Source: Macrostomum hystrix (taxonomy: Eukaryota > Platyhelminthes > Macrostomidae). From it: a stretch of DNA of 64,000 nucleotides. The first letter of the stretch is position 1. The number at the start of each line of letters is the position of its first letter. Below, one piece after another: positions 49,467 through 61,360 of the stretch. The translations under genes were made by a program, and so were the position numbers. Location: positions 15,370,001 through 15,434,000 of the forward strand of contig CATNEN010000038.1 in the NCBI GenBank assembly GCA_950097015.1. The letters run 5' to 3'. A model generated the notes under the pieces. That model was not told the DNA's origin. It did no database searches and saw only the letters and a list, made by a program, of their open reading frames with translations.

Positions 49467-51353
49467 AATAAAAATTAAAGCAAGAAAGCAAGACAGAACA
49501 GAGGAATGGGTAAAAATGTTTAACATTAAACCAATTTTAACAAAAAATATTTGTGATTTTCATTGCTTAAGGTTATCAGTATTGTTTCTGTATGACCTCA
49601 TATTCTACATACATTATTTTACAATTATATGGCATTTTTATGCCAAAGTGAAGCCAAAATAAATTTTTTCAGGGCAGTTTTGTACTTTTTAAGCTAGTAT
49701 TCAAGTACTATAGTAAAATCAATCAGCCATTTAGTCAAGTAGTTTAAAAAGTATTCATGTTAGTAATTGGCAAGGTGCCATCCCATGAGGCCTGACGCCC
49801 TGACAGTGACACTGACAATGAATATGCAAAATAAATACCTGTTTTACCACTGTCATTTCGTTTAGGATGTCATATAGCACAGATATTTTAGCTAGCTAAT
49901 AAACAATAAAAATAAACAACTACACTTAAAGCAAGTTAAATATTAACTGCTAAAACGTATTCTATTAATTAAATACCATTAGGGCCTATACCAGTATGCT
50001 AAGGCAGACAAAGGGTAGACCAACAATGTTAATTTCTTAAAAGTAGCTAATTTAGTATACATATGTATTCAAAATTAAGTAAAATTTGGTTTAAGTAATA
50101 ATAGTGAGACCAAAAAATATAATTTAATTTCAGTCAGCAGTTTAGCTGCAATATTCCAATTTTTAATTCGAGTTGTGAGCTCGCTTTCTTACAAACAAAA
50201 ACACATTTTTTAAATTATACTAAAGTAAAACAAGTAAAAAGCGCAATAGTTTTTGTTGCGATAATTATATCTTTAAAGAATTTAATTTTAGAATATTTTT
50301 CATTTAAACATATTTCTGTCATTAGAAAACTAAAAAAATGTACTCAAGCTTTTTTTACAATTCTATACCAATCTTTCGGCTGCGGAACTGAGATTCTAGA
50401 AGATGCAAGAATGTATATTTCCTTATTAGACCCATAATTGTAAAAGCGGAACACAGCCTTTCTTGTGCTTAATCAGGAAACTAATGTGCAAGATTGATTA
50501 ATACTAATGGCAATACGAAAAAATATCTTGATTATTCAGTCGGATTTCGAAGGATTTTCGTATGATATCTAGAAAAGATCACCAATGGCTTCCAGCAGTG
50601 ACTTACGAGCGCATTTTAAATTCGAGCTTTTTGCTTTGTCGCACTTAGTATCAGTTTGTTAGTTTAAAAAAATCCGTTTTTCGTTACCCATGGCCCTCGA
50701 AAGCGAACAGAGACGCCAGATAATTTTCGAAATATAATAAATTTCGTAGGAAAAAAATTAGCAAACAAGAAATCAAAAAGTTTAAGTTAAGCGGAACAAA
50801 ACTGACTGGTTATTTGGAACATATCCTAAATGTACCTCACCTTACTCATTCATAAATGTATTTTTAGTATTAGTGTCGATAAACCAGAGCTTCGATAACA
50901 AAAGCAACTGTTCCAAAAAGTACAAAAGAGACAATATTATAAAAAGCAATGTCCATTTTGAATAATTTTGTAAGGTAACAGGGAGATTTTACCGTGAAAT
51001 ATGTAAAAATTTAGGAAAAACATAGCTTTTAGATGTCGTTGGAAATAAAAAACGGAGATAAGCAGCTTTTAATGGCCAATTTATAATTGCTAGCTGCGTT
51101 TGTCATGTGGATATTTAATAAGCTGAGAATGAATAAAAAACTTTTTATTAGGCCGATGCTTTTCAATAATTAATTTAAGTTTAATATCTTAGACTTAAAG
51201 ACTGACTTGGAAAACGATAACGAAGGATATTAATAAGGATTAACAAGGTAACTAGATTAAAGGCTTAAAATGTAAAACAAAAAACTTGACTCGACGATTC
51301 CACCACAATATTGAATAAAGTTTCACTGTTCCAGTTCGTTCGATTGAGTCCTT
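49467..51353. other. Intergenic AT-rich region downstream of 14-3-3
   Basis: Unique AT-rich sequence, with the end of the 14-3-3 3' UTR at its right edge. No other gene recognised. Confidence 0.5.
51144..51149 (-). promoter_or_regulatory. Candidate poly(A) signal for 14-3-3 gene
   Basis: TTTATT on plus (AATAAA on minus), about 205 bp beyond the stop codon. Confidence 0.45.
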
Positions 51354-54023
51354 CTAATTGTCCTGCTCTGGCTCCTGATCGCCAGACTGCTCCGATGTCC
51401 ACAGCTGGTTTGAAATATTAAAGCAAAATAAAAGTTTCACTTGTTATTAGTATGAGAATTATTTGCGGGACGACTGCGGGCAATGGCACATCATTTGGTG
51501 ACACTAGTCCCGCAGCCAGCGAGGAGGCAATTCTGCCTGTTTCGCTGACTCCTGAGCACACACGTACACAGATACCATACACAGACACGCGCTCACACAG
51601 GTGTGTACATCTGCCATGACTTTCTCATCGTCAGGCAGTGTACACTTCACTGTGCCTTGTAGGTTGGCCCTCAAGGGCGTAAATTGCACGACCAGCCCCC
51701 ATGCCTTCTCTCGGCGACTGCGCCCTAAATGAATGTGGCCTCGCCGCGAAATCGAGCTCAGGGACCTTGGTGCCAGAGGCGAACGCGTTAACTGCTATTG
51801 TAATTAACTGCTAATTGTAACTGTTAAGACAAGGATTCTCACCGTGAGATTATCGCGCAGCAGTTGCATAATAAGCGTCGAGTCCTTGTACGAGTCCTCG
51901 GCCAGCTCGTCCAAAGCGGCGATGGCATTGTCGAAGGCCTGAATTAGTAATATAATTAAGTTTTAAGAATTTACAACTTTGTCGAAATGTAATGCTTAGC
52001 GTCTTAGTCAAATTTATTCGGAGAGCAGCAAGTTTGAGAAGCTAAATATCTTAGGCTCATTTTATTCAGAACATAAAGATCTCGTGTCGTATGTCAAAAA
52101 CATGAAGATCTAGAGTACTCCTTTGTTAATGCCAACAAGATCATTGGAGCATTCAAGCAATCATTCAAGCAGATATTGGGTGGCTCTGATTTGAGAAGAA
52201 GATATTGGGTAATCCTATGTTGAAAACACAATTATCTTTTGAAGGTATGATTTGAGAACATTTGTTATTTCGGAAACAATATGAATATGACTAGCCTTCT
52301 TAGCCAGCTGGCAGGCCTTGTCGGGATCATTGCGAATCTCGTAGAAGAACACGGAATAGTTTAGAGCCAGGCCCAGTCGAATCGGATGAGTGGTAGCCAG
52401 CTCATTCTCGGCATACTCGGTGGCGGATTTGTAGGCCTGCTCGGAGCTGTCAACCACTGTACTGCGCTCGTCACCGGTGGCCACCTCAGCTAGGTAGCGA
52501 TAATAATCACCTTTCATCTTGTAATAGAACACCTTCGACTCTGGATTCAAAGCGTTGGCAATCAGGAAGTCGTCCAGTAGACCCTGGGAATTTTAATTCA
52601 TCAACAGTCATCATCAAACGAAAACATTACGAATTTTAATCAAATCTTTAGGAGGTACATTAGCCAAGTAAGTTCTATATACATTTTGTAACTTAAAAAA
52701 ACAACTGTATTTTTATTTCTAATACTATATGACTAGGCCCTAGCCTTAGTCTATTAATTTGCTAGTTCTATTAAGTTGCAATCAGGTACAAATATGCCAT
52801 GACTGGTGCTTGTCCAGGTAAGGATAGTGAGTCACTACCTATGCTGCTGTGCTAGTGCTGCAGCTGTTATTGGAGGAATGGATCAATGGAGGAACATTGC
52901 AGGATTTTGCCCATGTCCTATGCCTCAAAGCTGTCAACAAGATGTTTTAGCATGGTTACAACCTGTGCTAGACCCAGACCTTCAGTACGAACAAAACAGG
53001 TTCTGGCCCGACCAAAGCATTGTGATGCAAATCCTGTCCTAATGCCACATCATCAACAAAGCCAGCATCCATCAGTTAATCCTAGTTTCTCTGTTTGTGG
53101 TTTTTTGCCAGGCTACCCTTAAGATAATCTCAGTAAGCCTATTCAGGTATTGCATACATCACAGAGTTACAAATTTAGCAATCATATTATTCATATTGAT
53201 AGGATGGGATCCCTATTCCAATCTTGTGATGCTAAGGAAAATTATTATTGCTAGGAAAGTTGCTAGAAATATTTTTATATAGTCAGAATCCCAAACAAAA
53301 GGGGAAATTAGGAACAGTTGTTTTGGTGCGTGGTCATTTTGTCTGCCACCTTTTCATCTACCTGCAGATGAAATTACTATTTTGAAAGAGGATGAGAACT
53401 ATAAAACCATAGGCCTATTATTCTAAAACATTTCTTTCATTACAGAAAGTATATATGATGTTAAATGTTTATATAATTAAAAAACATAAAATTTTTGTTT
53501 AATAGCATCATTGATAAAAATATTATCAGACTTTTAGGTTTAGGCCCTAGGCCTAGTGACTACTTAGATGCATTTTGTCTGAACTTGTACTGTACTGATT
53601 ACTATGTTAGGCCTAATATAACATATAGCATGAAAATGTTATATAGCAGAAAACCTGGTAAGACTAAGCAGAAAAACTTACCAGAACTTCTTTGCAGATC
53701 TTCTGGAGCTCGTTTTCAATTTTCAGTCTGTATTCCTTGCCCATAGCAAGCTTATTGTTTGACTTATCACTCCCAGCTTCGGATTTGCTTTCAATGCTTG
53801 AGATGACTCTCCATGATGAGCGACGAGCTCCAACAACATTCTTGTAAGCGACTGAAAGAAGGTTTCTCTCTTCATTGCCAAGTTCTTGACCCTTCTCCGT
53901 CACTGACTTCATAGCTTCTGCCATATCATCGTATCGTTCAGCCTGCTCAGCCAACTTAGCAATGTGAACTAAGTCCTCTCGAGAGTAAGAGCTCGAGCTT
54001 AGCCATTCAGTAAAGGTAGCCAT
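51354..54023 (-). CDS. YWHAZ: 14-3-3 protein, zeta/beta class
   Basis: Dimeric adaptor that binds phosphoserine/threonine motifs; cytosolic. Minus-strand exons are 54023-53682, 52583-52296, 51938-51843 and 51404-51354, all phase 0, 258 residues, the normal family length. Diagnostic segments are [78 protein letters not shown] and [19 protein letters not shown]. The phosphate-binding residues Lys, Arg, Arg and Tyr fall in these blocks. The acidic C-terminus is DQEPEQDN. Exon 2 ends AAG with GC, not GT, at the start of intron 2. The introns hold no tandem arrays, unlike most neighbours; intron 3 has a SINE. It is divergent from the DRC12-like gene, about 1.1 kb away. Confidence 0.96.
51465..51800 (-). 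mobile_element. SINE, 14-3-3 intron 3
   Basis: Same family as 10789-11173 in the same orientation: hairpin arms (actgcgggcaatggcacatc and gacactagtcccgcagcc), body and degraded tRNA-like head. Confidence 0.88.
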
Positions 54024-55137
54024 GTTAATACGATGTAGACTATTGACTAAGATAATCGAACAGAATGAAAATAATGAGTTCGCAGAATGACGAACAAATG
54101 CCTAGCTCACAAGATTAATAATCGCAAGTTTTTTGCTTTTCAAATAAAACTTCAAGTCAGCAACGATGTTCGTAACTATCAAAATATTTAAACCTAAATA
54201 TTTGGTTATTTGAGCATGTGTGGATAAATATAAAACCGAGATCTTCTTGTTTATTTAAAAAAGTATTTAGAAGTCAGAAGATTCTTTATTAGATTTTCCT
54301 ACTAGGATTACAAAAAAGCCGGAAATGAAAAAGTAAAACATATTTTATCCTACTTATTTTCCAAATAATAATCTAATAATAGGTTACTATTGTTGAACTT
54401 AAAATAAGTAAAAGTTAATCACAAAAATATTGATGGCATATAAAATATGTATGCGTCACTAGTACTCTGAGCTTTAATATCAGTCTAATAATATGCTTTT
54501 TAAAGCCCGAAAAGCATTCGCGCATCACCTGTTTGATGCCCATAGGTAGCTTTGTCTATGTCTTTGTATAAATCACAGATATACACGCACTGAGAAGTAG
54601 AGATGCGCTTTCAGATTTTTTCTTGAAAATTGTTTTATCATATTCCGCAATGAAGCCCTTTGTTTTAGCACTTTAATATAACTTATATAATAAAAAACGA
54701 AACGTAGGTTTGTTGATTTATTCGTAGACGTGCTAATACGGCTAGTATTAAAGCTTTTTAGATATAAAATGGGAGAAACTATTCGCTTGTCGCCCATTCA
54801 TTGTGAGCTCCTTGTTATTTATAGTTAAAAGGTTTTTTATTCAATAAAAAAATTAATTAGGGGTTAAATTTTTATTTCCATAGACTTTGGTGAGTTGTAC
54901 TTAAATTTAAAGTAAAAAAATTTCTTGGTCTAGTATTTCAAAGTATATCGATAATTCGTTTCACAGCTCAAAAATAGCTTAATAGCTTTTTGCAAATCAT
55001 TATTCCTAGTTTATCTTTCATATGATTGCTAATTCATGGACTTTGATGAATAAACTTTATTTGCCAGCTTTTCTTCTAAAATTCTGAAATAGATACATAA
55101 AGCATCTTATTTAAACTTCAGCTCAAATTCAGCAGCG
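54024..55137. other. Divergent promoter region, 14-3-3 and DRC12-like genes
   Basis: AT-rich unique sequence between two divergent start codons. No X-box or other motif was recognised with confidence. Confidence 0.5.
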
Positions 55138-55831
55138 ATGCCGCCAAAAAAGAAGGGAAAGAAGGGCGGAAAGAAGAAGAAGGATCCGGCAGTGCTCGAG
55201 ATGGAAGAAAAAGTGGCGCGAGGCATCAAAGAGACAATGTCGCTCAGGTAATAAAATGCTTTTTAGTATTCCACATTCGCATCGTGCATTAATTTTTTAT
55301 TTAAATTTTCATGTAGCTGAACAAAATCAATTGATCTCTTAAAACAGGGAGGGCATTGCGCAGCGCAAGGATTTGACCCGCAAAGCATTGGCGGCCGGCG
55401 TGGAGGCGGCTACAGTCAGAGATGCTGCATTGCGAGATCTTGAAGAGCTGCAAGACGATGCGGCGGATGTGAATGCCTACATGAGCAAACAGTACAAGAT
55501 GATGCAGGCACAGATGGGTCTCCAGGTCAACCAGCTGGAACGAGATCTGCACCGGGCTAACGAGGACCTCGCCGAACGGACCGCTGAATTGGCCGACCTA
55601 CGCCGGGAACTGGAGCGAACCGTCCGGGAGAAGGACGAGAAGATCAGCTCTCTGGAGTTGAAGATGCAGAATCTGCACAGCCAGTACCAGAACATGTTGC
55701 ACACATCGCTTGACTCGCTGATTGACAAACTGAAAAGCGAATGGCTAGGCTTCGAACATAAGGAGACCGGCCTGCACCAGCATTACAAATCGGCACTATT
55801 GGAGTTTGGCTTAAATACGCACGATATTTAA
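55138..55831 (+). CDS. CCDC153: Coiled-coil protein, DRC12/CCDC153-like
   Basis: Probable subunit of the axonemal nexin-dynein regulatory complex, acting in motile cilia. Exons 55138-55247 and 55348-55831 join in phase 2 to give 197 residues, close to the human protein length I recall (about 210). The N-terminus is MPPKKKGKKGGKKKK, matching the basic start of CCDC153. The middle is a long coiled coil (about 40-150, with MSKQYKMMQAQM and LEREL-like heptads). The C-terminal block QNMLHTSLDSLIDKL and LLEFGL matches the conserved end of the family. The intron is only 100 bp and repeat-free. AATAAA follows at 55980. Confidence 0.82.
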
Positions 55832-55979
55832 ACTGCCCGCCAGTTGATTTTGTATAGACATGCAAAATATTTAAACAGTCGCCGCTTTTGTAATTCTCAA
55901 CGTGAACCTATTATCCACCTAAGAAATTATAGATCTAATCGAATTGCAAATTGTTGAATCTAGTTGTTAAAATGTTTTA

Positions 55980-55985
55980 AATAAA
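55980..55985 (+). promoter_or_regulatory. Poly(A) signal for DRC12-like gene
   Basis: Canonical AATAAA about 150 bp after the stop codon. Confidence 0.6.
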
Positions 55986-56104
55986 AAACTGACCTGAAAA
56001 ATTAAATTTTACCAACAAAGAAAATGAAAAATCACTCATTCAGAAACAATTTATTCTATTTAGTGCTTGCACGTTCAGTTGAGTTCTTATTTTTTTGCCA
56101 AGGG

Positions 56105-56945
56105 CCAAAACCCCTGAAATCCAAGGATTCCAGTAACTAAATCCAAGGGTTTCAGTCCCTAAATCCAAGGGTTTCAGTCCCTAAATCCATGGGTTTCAGT
56201 CCCTAAATCCAAGGGTTTCAGTCCCTAAATCCATGGGTTTCAGTCCCTAAATCCAAGGGTTTCAGTCCATAAATCCATGGGTTTCAGTCCATAAATCCAT
56301 GGGTTTCAGTCCATAAATCCATGGGTTTCAGTCCATAAATCCAAGGGTTTCAGTCCCTAAATCCATGGGTTTCAGTCCCTAAATCCAAGGGTTTCAGTCC
56401 ATAAATCCAAGGGTTTCAGTCCCCAAATCCAAGGGTTTCAGTCCCTAAATCCAAGGGTTTCAGTCCCTAAATCCAAGGGTTTCAGTCCCCAAATCCAAGG
56501 GTTTCAGTCCCTAAATCCAAGGGTTTCAGTCCCTAAATCCAAGGGTTTCAGTCCCCAAATCCAAGGGTTTCAGTCCCTAAATCCAAGGGTTTCAGTCCCC
56601 AAATCCAAGGGTTTCAGTCCCCAAATCCAAGGGTTTCAGTCCCTAAATCCAAGGGATTCAGTCCCTAAATCCATGGGTTTCAGTCCCTAAATCCATGGGT
56701 TTCAGTCCCTAAATCCATGGGTTTCAGTCCCTAAATCCAAGGGTTTCAGTCCCCAAATCCATGGGTTTCAGTCCCTAAATCCAAGGGTTTCAGTCCCCAA
56801 ATCCAAGGGTTTCAGTCCCCAAATCCATGGGTTTCAGTCCCCAAATCCAAGGGTTTCAGTCCCCAAATCCATGGGTTTCAGTCCCCAAATCCATGGGTTT
56901 CAGTCCCCAAATCCATGGGTTTCAGTCCATAAATCCATGGGTTTG
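56105..56945. repeat. 22-bp array, about 38 copies
   Basis: Unit gggtttcagtccctaaatcc plus aa/at, with ccctaaat/cccaaat/ccataaat variants in blocks. Intergenic. Confidence 0.96.
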
Positions 56946-57202
56946 GAGAGAGGGCTTGCATAAAATGCAATACAATGCAATACAATGCAATAAAAATAAG
57001 TAACGGAGGTTACGAGCGTATATTTTAAACCTTGCACTAAATAGAATTTGAAGCCCTGCTGCTCAGCATCAAGGTTTCTGCCCCCCACCTGAGAGAAAAA
57101 AATTATAAAGTGCGCGTAGAAAGGCATTTATATATATTTGCGTAGTCTCAGCATTCTTTCAAAAAAACTTTTGTTTAAAGCTTCGACTGCTAAGATCTCA
57201 GA

Positions 57203-60200
57203 ATGAGCAAAGTAGTGGTAAGTTTAAAAATACACTCAAATGCAAATTTTTATGCTAAAAAACCGTTTAATTTAATTTAAACTTCTTTTATAACGACAGA
57301 AAAGTCAAGATTTCACAGGCGAGTTCACTTGTTGGACAGGCCAGATCACAGTTTAGACAGGCCAGATCACAGGTTGGACATGCCAGATCACAGGTTGGAC
57401 AGGTTAGTTCACAGGTTGGACAGGTTAGTTCACAGGTTGGACAGGCCAGTTCACAGGTTATAAAGGCCAGATCACAGTTTAGACATGCCAGATCACAGTT
57501 TAGACATGCCAGATCACAGGTTGGACAGGTTAGTTCACAGGTTGGACAGGCCAGTTCACAGGTTGGACAGGCCAGTTCACAGGTTATACAGGCCAGTTCA
57601 CAGGTTAGACAGGCCAGATCACAGTTTAGACATGCCAGATCACAGGTTGGACAGGTTAGTTCACAGGTTGGACAGGCCAGTTCACAGGTTGGACAGGCCA
57701 GTTCACAGGTTGGACAGGCCAGTTCACAGGTTATAAAGGCCAGATCACAGTTTAGACAGGCCAGATCACAGGTTAGACAGGGCAGTTCACAGGCTATACA
57801 GGCCAGATCACAGGTTATACAGGCCAGATCACAGGTTGGACAGGCCAGATCACAGGTTATACAGGGCAGTTCAAAGGCTATACAGGCCAGATCACAGGTT
57901 GGACAGGCCAGATCACAGGTTATACAGGGCAGTTCACAGGCTATACAGGCCAGATCACAGGTTGGACAGGCCAGATCACAGGTTATACAGGGCAGTTCAC
58001 AGGCTATACAGGGCAGTTCACAGGCTATACAGGCCAGATCACAGGTTGGACAGGCCAGATCACAGGTTAGACAGGGCAGTTCACAGGTTAGACAGGGCAG
58101 TTCACAGGTTAGACAGGGCAGTTCACAGGTTAGACAGGGCAGTTCACAGGTTAGACAGGGCAGTTCACAGGTTAGACAGGGCAGTTCACAAGTTAGACAC
58201 CATAATGACAGAGGATTTAATTTGAGTTAAGGTTTCTGTAACGCAATGTGCTGATCCGCATGCAGGAGCTTGGTCGCTTGGCCATTTGCGGCGACTTCAA
58301 CGCTGTTAAACGTCTAGCAACCAAGCAACTGATGCTAGCAGTTGATGAATACGGTTGGACTGCGCTGATGCTAGCTGCCGACTCTGACGATAGCCCACCT
58401 TCATTTGGAAAGTGCATTGAGTACTTTATCTATTTGGGTGCGAACCCGTGCTCGATTGACTCTGACGGCAACACTGCTGCGCACTTTGCGGCTAGGCAAG
58501 ACCATCTGCGGATGCTGGCGCTCCTGCCGTTTAAAGCAAAGTGGCAGTTGAACGGGTAATATTTTTCTTTCAGTTTGTTTAACCTCTTCTGCGCTTACTG
58601 GAGATTTTCTACAGAAGGAAGGAAATTCTGACTACGCAGAAAATCACAGAGAAGGAAATGGCGAGGAAATCGAGAGCCATCTCAACGGCCAGCCAATCAT
58701 GGAGAAAGAGAGGGGAAGGAAATAAAGTTAGGCATCCTATCCGCCAGCCAATCACGGAGATAGAGAGGGGAAGGAAAAGTGAGGCATCTAATCCGGCAGC
58801 CAATCACGCATAAAGAGAGGGTAAGGAAAACATTAGGCATCCTGTCCGCCAGCCAATCGCGGAGAAGGAAAGCTTTTTATGTTGTACCATCCTACCGGCA
58901 GCCAATCACAGGCGAGAGAAGAAGCAAGGAGCGAGGAGCAGTGATTGCTAGCCAATTATTAGCCGCGATTGTATTATTAGACGCTGTTGAGCACGTGCGA
59001 TTGTATCTGAAAAGATCGTAAAGATCTAGTTTCCTTAATTTGCAGTCGGGGAGAAAATCCGCTAATGGAAGCAGTTCGCGCAGGAAATTGGCGATGCGCC
59101 AAGCATCTTCTCTACTTGCTTCGCCAGATGAGATATAACGAGTGCGACACGAGCGATAATGCGAAACGAAGCAATCTGCTTCAGACGCGAAATCGTGAAG
59201 GCCTCACAGCAATGGATCTGGCTCAACGAAATGGCCACTCTGAATTAGCTAAAATCATTCAGATGTAAGGAACAATTAATTTTTTAGACTAAAATTTAAA
59301 GTAAATTATCAGCCTTTTGTATTTGTCTGAAACACGCAAAACAACAATTTTTTAGAGAGTTGAGACTTGAGGTGGACGAAGATGGCAGACTCTACGGCCT
59401 GACTGACTCGGTAAGTTACATGCTAGAACATAGCTTGCTATATTTGCTATATTTGCTTGCTAAATCAGCAAGGCTTATTTTGCTGAACGATAGTAACACT
59501 TTGTTACTTTGATGGTCGCAGGTAGTGTAGCACCTGTTTGAGGGTCGTGAGTGGTTTAGCACCTGTTTGTCAGTCGTAGGTAGTTTAGCACCTTTTTGAC
59601 GGTCACAGGTAGTTTAGCACCTGTTTGACAGTCACAGGTAGTTTAGCACCTGTTTGACGGTCACAGGTAGTTTAGCACTGGTTTGACAGTCACAGGTAGT
59701 TTAGCACCTGTTTGACGGTCACAGGTAGTTTAGCACCTGTTTGACGGTCACAGGTAGTTTAGCACCTGTTTGACAGTCACAGGTAGTGGCACCTGTTTAA
59801 AAAATGCCTACGTAAAATCAACTGATTCCCTTTTCTTGTTTTAAAGTACGTGATTCACAAGGTTGTATTCAACACAATAGAGAATGGTTTCCCAGAAGTT
59901 AAGAAACGGCTTTTCCGTACAGGAGGATCAGCAACTGGGAATTGTGCACAGATTGGCTAAGTCTAACAACTTGTCACAACTGATACGAACTGCTGACTGC
60001 GTCAACTGCGACCTGCCAGAGTCTGAAGGACCGACCGCTCTCATGAGGGCCTGCGCCAATTGCACCAGCAGCCGGTTGGCCGACTGGATGTCGCTGATGA
60101 AATGCGCCGACATCACCTGCGCCAGCGTTGGCGGCCTCACGAGCCTGCACTGGGCGGCTAGGGCTGGAAATTCTGTCGCCGTCGAGGCCCTACTGACAGC

Positions 60201-60420
60201 CGGCGCCAATCCGAACGAAGTTGACGACGTCAACGCCAGGACGCCGCTGATGCTGGCGTCGATCGGAGCTCCGACTGAAGGCGGCGTCGACGCTTCGGTT
60301 GGTCGCACGCTGCTGGCAGGCGGAGCCGACTGGAGCCTGACGGACGTCAGGGGCAAGACTGCGCTGGATTTGGCCAAGGATTATCGACGCAACGGCCTGG
60401 CTGACCTACTGCAACAGTGA
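57203..60420 (+). CDS. Ankyrin-repeat protein (possibly 5' part of an ankyrin-caspase gene)
   Basis: Proposed exons: 57203-57217, 58266-58555, 59046-59264, 59356-59410 and 59923-60420, 358 residues if the TGA at 60418 is used. About seven ankyrin repeats are visible: YGWTALMLAADS, DGNTAAHFAARQDHLRMLAL, NPLMEAVRAGNWRCAKHLL, EGLTAMDLAQRNGHSELAKI, GPTALMRACANC, GLTSLHWAARAGNSVAVEAL, RTPLMLASIG and GKTALDLAKDYRRNGLADLL. The five-codon first exon (MSKVV, then gtaagt) is tentative. The start of the last exon (59881, 59896 or 59923) is uncertain because a stop at 59878 blocks the obvious upstream acceptor. The final codons overlap a strong donor, ca then GTGAGT at 60417, so the gene may continue into the caspase exon. 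I do not recognise an orthologue. Confidence 0.75.
57320..58200 (+). repeat. 20-bp array, ankyrin gene intron 1
   Basis: About 44 copies of gccagttcacaggttggaca with gccagatcac, aggttatac and cagggcag variants forming higher-order blocks toward the 3' end. Confidence 0.96.
58600..58960 (+). repeat. Degenerate 50-60-bp repeat, ankyrin gene intron 2
   Basis: About five copies containing gccagccaatcacggagaa and gagaggggaaggaaa, each with a CCAAT pentamer, in intron 58556-59045. Confidence 0.8.
59520..59800 (+). repeat. 29-bp array, ankyrin gene intron 4
   Basis: About 10 copies of tagtttagcacctgtttgac plus ggtcacagg in intron 59411-59922. Confidence 0.94.
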
Positions 60421-60457
60421 GTTGCGATAGAGAGCTACGACACTGCTCTCATTATTT

Positions 60458-60845
60458 TATAATAATAATAATAATAGTTGTCATAATGTTAATAATTGCA
60501 GTAGGGCGGGCAATGGCACATCATTTGGTGACACACTTGACCCGCAGCTAGCGAGGAGGCAATTCTGCCCATTTCGCTGACTCCTGAGCACACACGCACA
60601 CAGATACTGTACGCAGGCACACGCTCACACAGGTGTGTACATCTGCGCTGACTTTCTCATCGTCAGGCAGTGTACACTTTCATTGTGCCTTGCAGGTTGA
60701 CCCTGGAGGGCGTGAATTGAACGACAAGCCCTCAAGCCTTCTCTCCGCGGCTGCGCCAAAAAAGAATGTGGCCTCGACGCGAAATCGAGCTCAGGGACCT
60801 TGGCGCTTCAGGCGAATCCTTTAACCACTCCGCCACCTTTCCCTC
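60458..60845 (-). mobile_element. SINE between ankyrin and caspase exons
   Basis: Same family and orientation as 10789-11173. The (AAT)n tail is at the low end and the tRNA-like head at the high end (box A complement near ccactccgccacc). If the two coding regions are one gene, it sits inside the joining intron. Confidence 0.88.
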
Positions 60846-61360
60846 GACCTTTGTCATTGAAACATACTGAAAACAATTCGCTACACAACAATCAACAGTG
60901 ATTCGCAACCTTCTCTCCACGGTCAGGTATCGAAGCAAACGCTTTTTCGATGAACCAGTCCATCTGACAATGTCGAGCCAACAAAGGATGCCGCATTCAT
61001 ACAGTGCAGCGGGCACCGATGGTGATAACCAGATGCCCTTGTCATATCGCCTACCAAAAGCAGCCACGATGCCTACAATGCAAGTTAAATTTGCATTAAA
61101 TTCACTAAATTAATCTAAGTGCTTACGTGGTAGGCTTAGAGGCCATGTTAAATGGAACGAAAAATGCTTCACAAAAGCCAGTGGAAAACGGAAACGATGA
61201 AAAGCTGAGAAAAATGAGAACTGGTGGAAGCTGGGATAGCAGTCAGGGTCAAACAATAGCAGGAAAGCTAAAAAATCTTGATAGCTAGGTTTTATGTTCT
61301 CAAGGAAAGTGCAATGTTAGCATAGTTGATTGTATTCCTTATTTTTTTCATTCAATTTAG

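Noticed and set aside
52806-53122. Overlapping short frames in 14-3-3 intron 1
   Set aside because: No splice-compatible boundaries and no recognisable domain; ordinary intron sequence.
60961-61083. ATG frame MSSQQRMPHSYS upstream of the caspase, as a caspase first exon
   Set aside because: Its only reasonable donor (after CAA at 61083) is phase 0, but the caspase exon needs phase 2. No in-phase donor of quality was found. It is not fully excluded.
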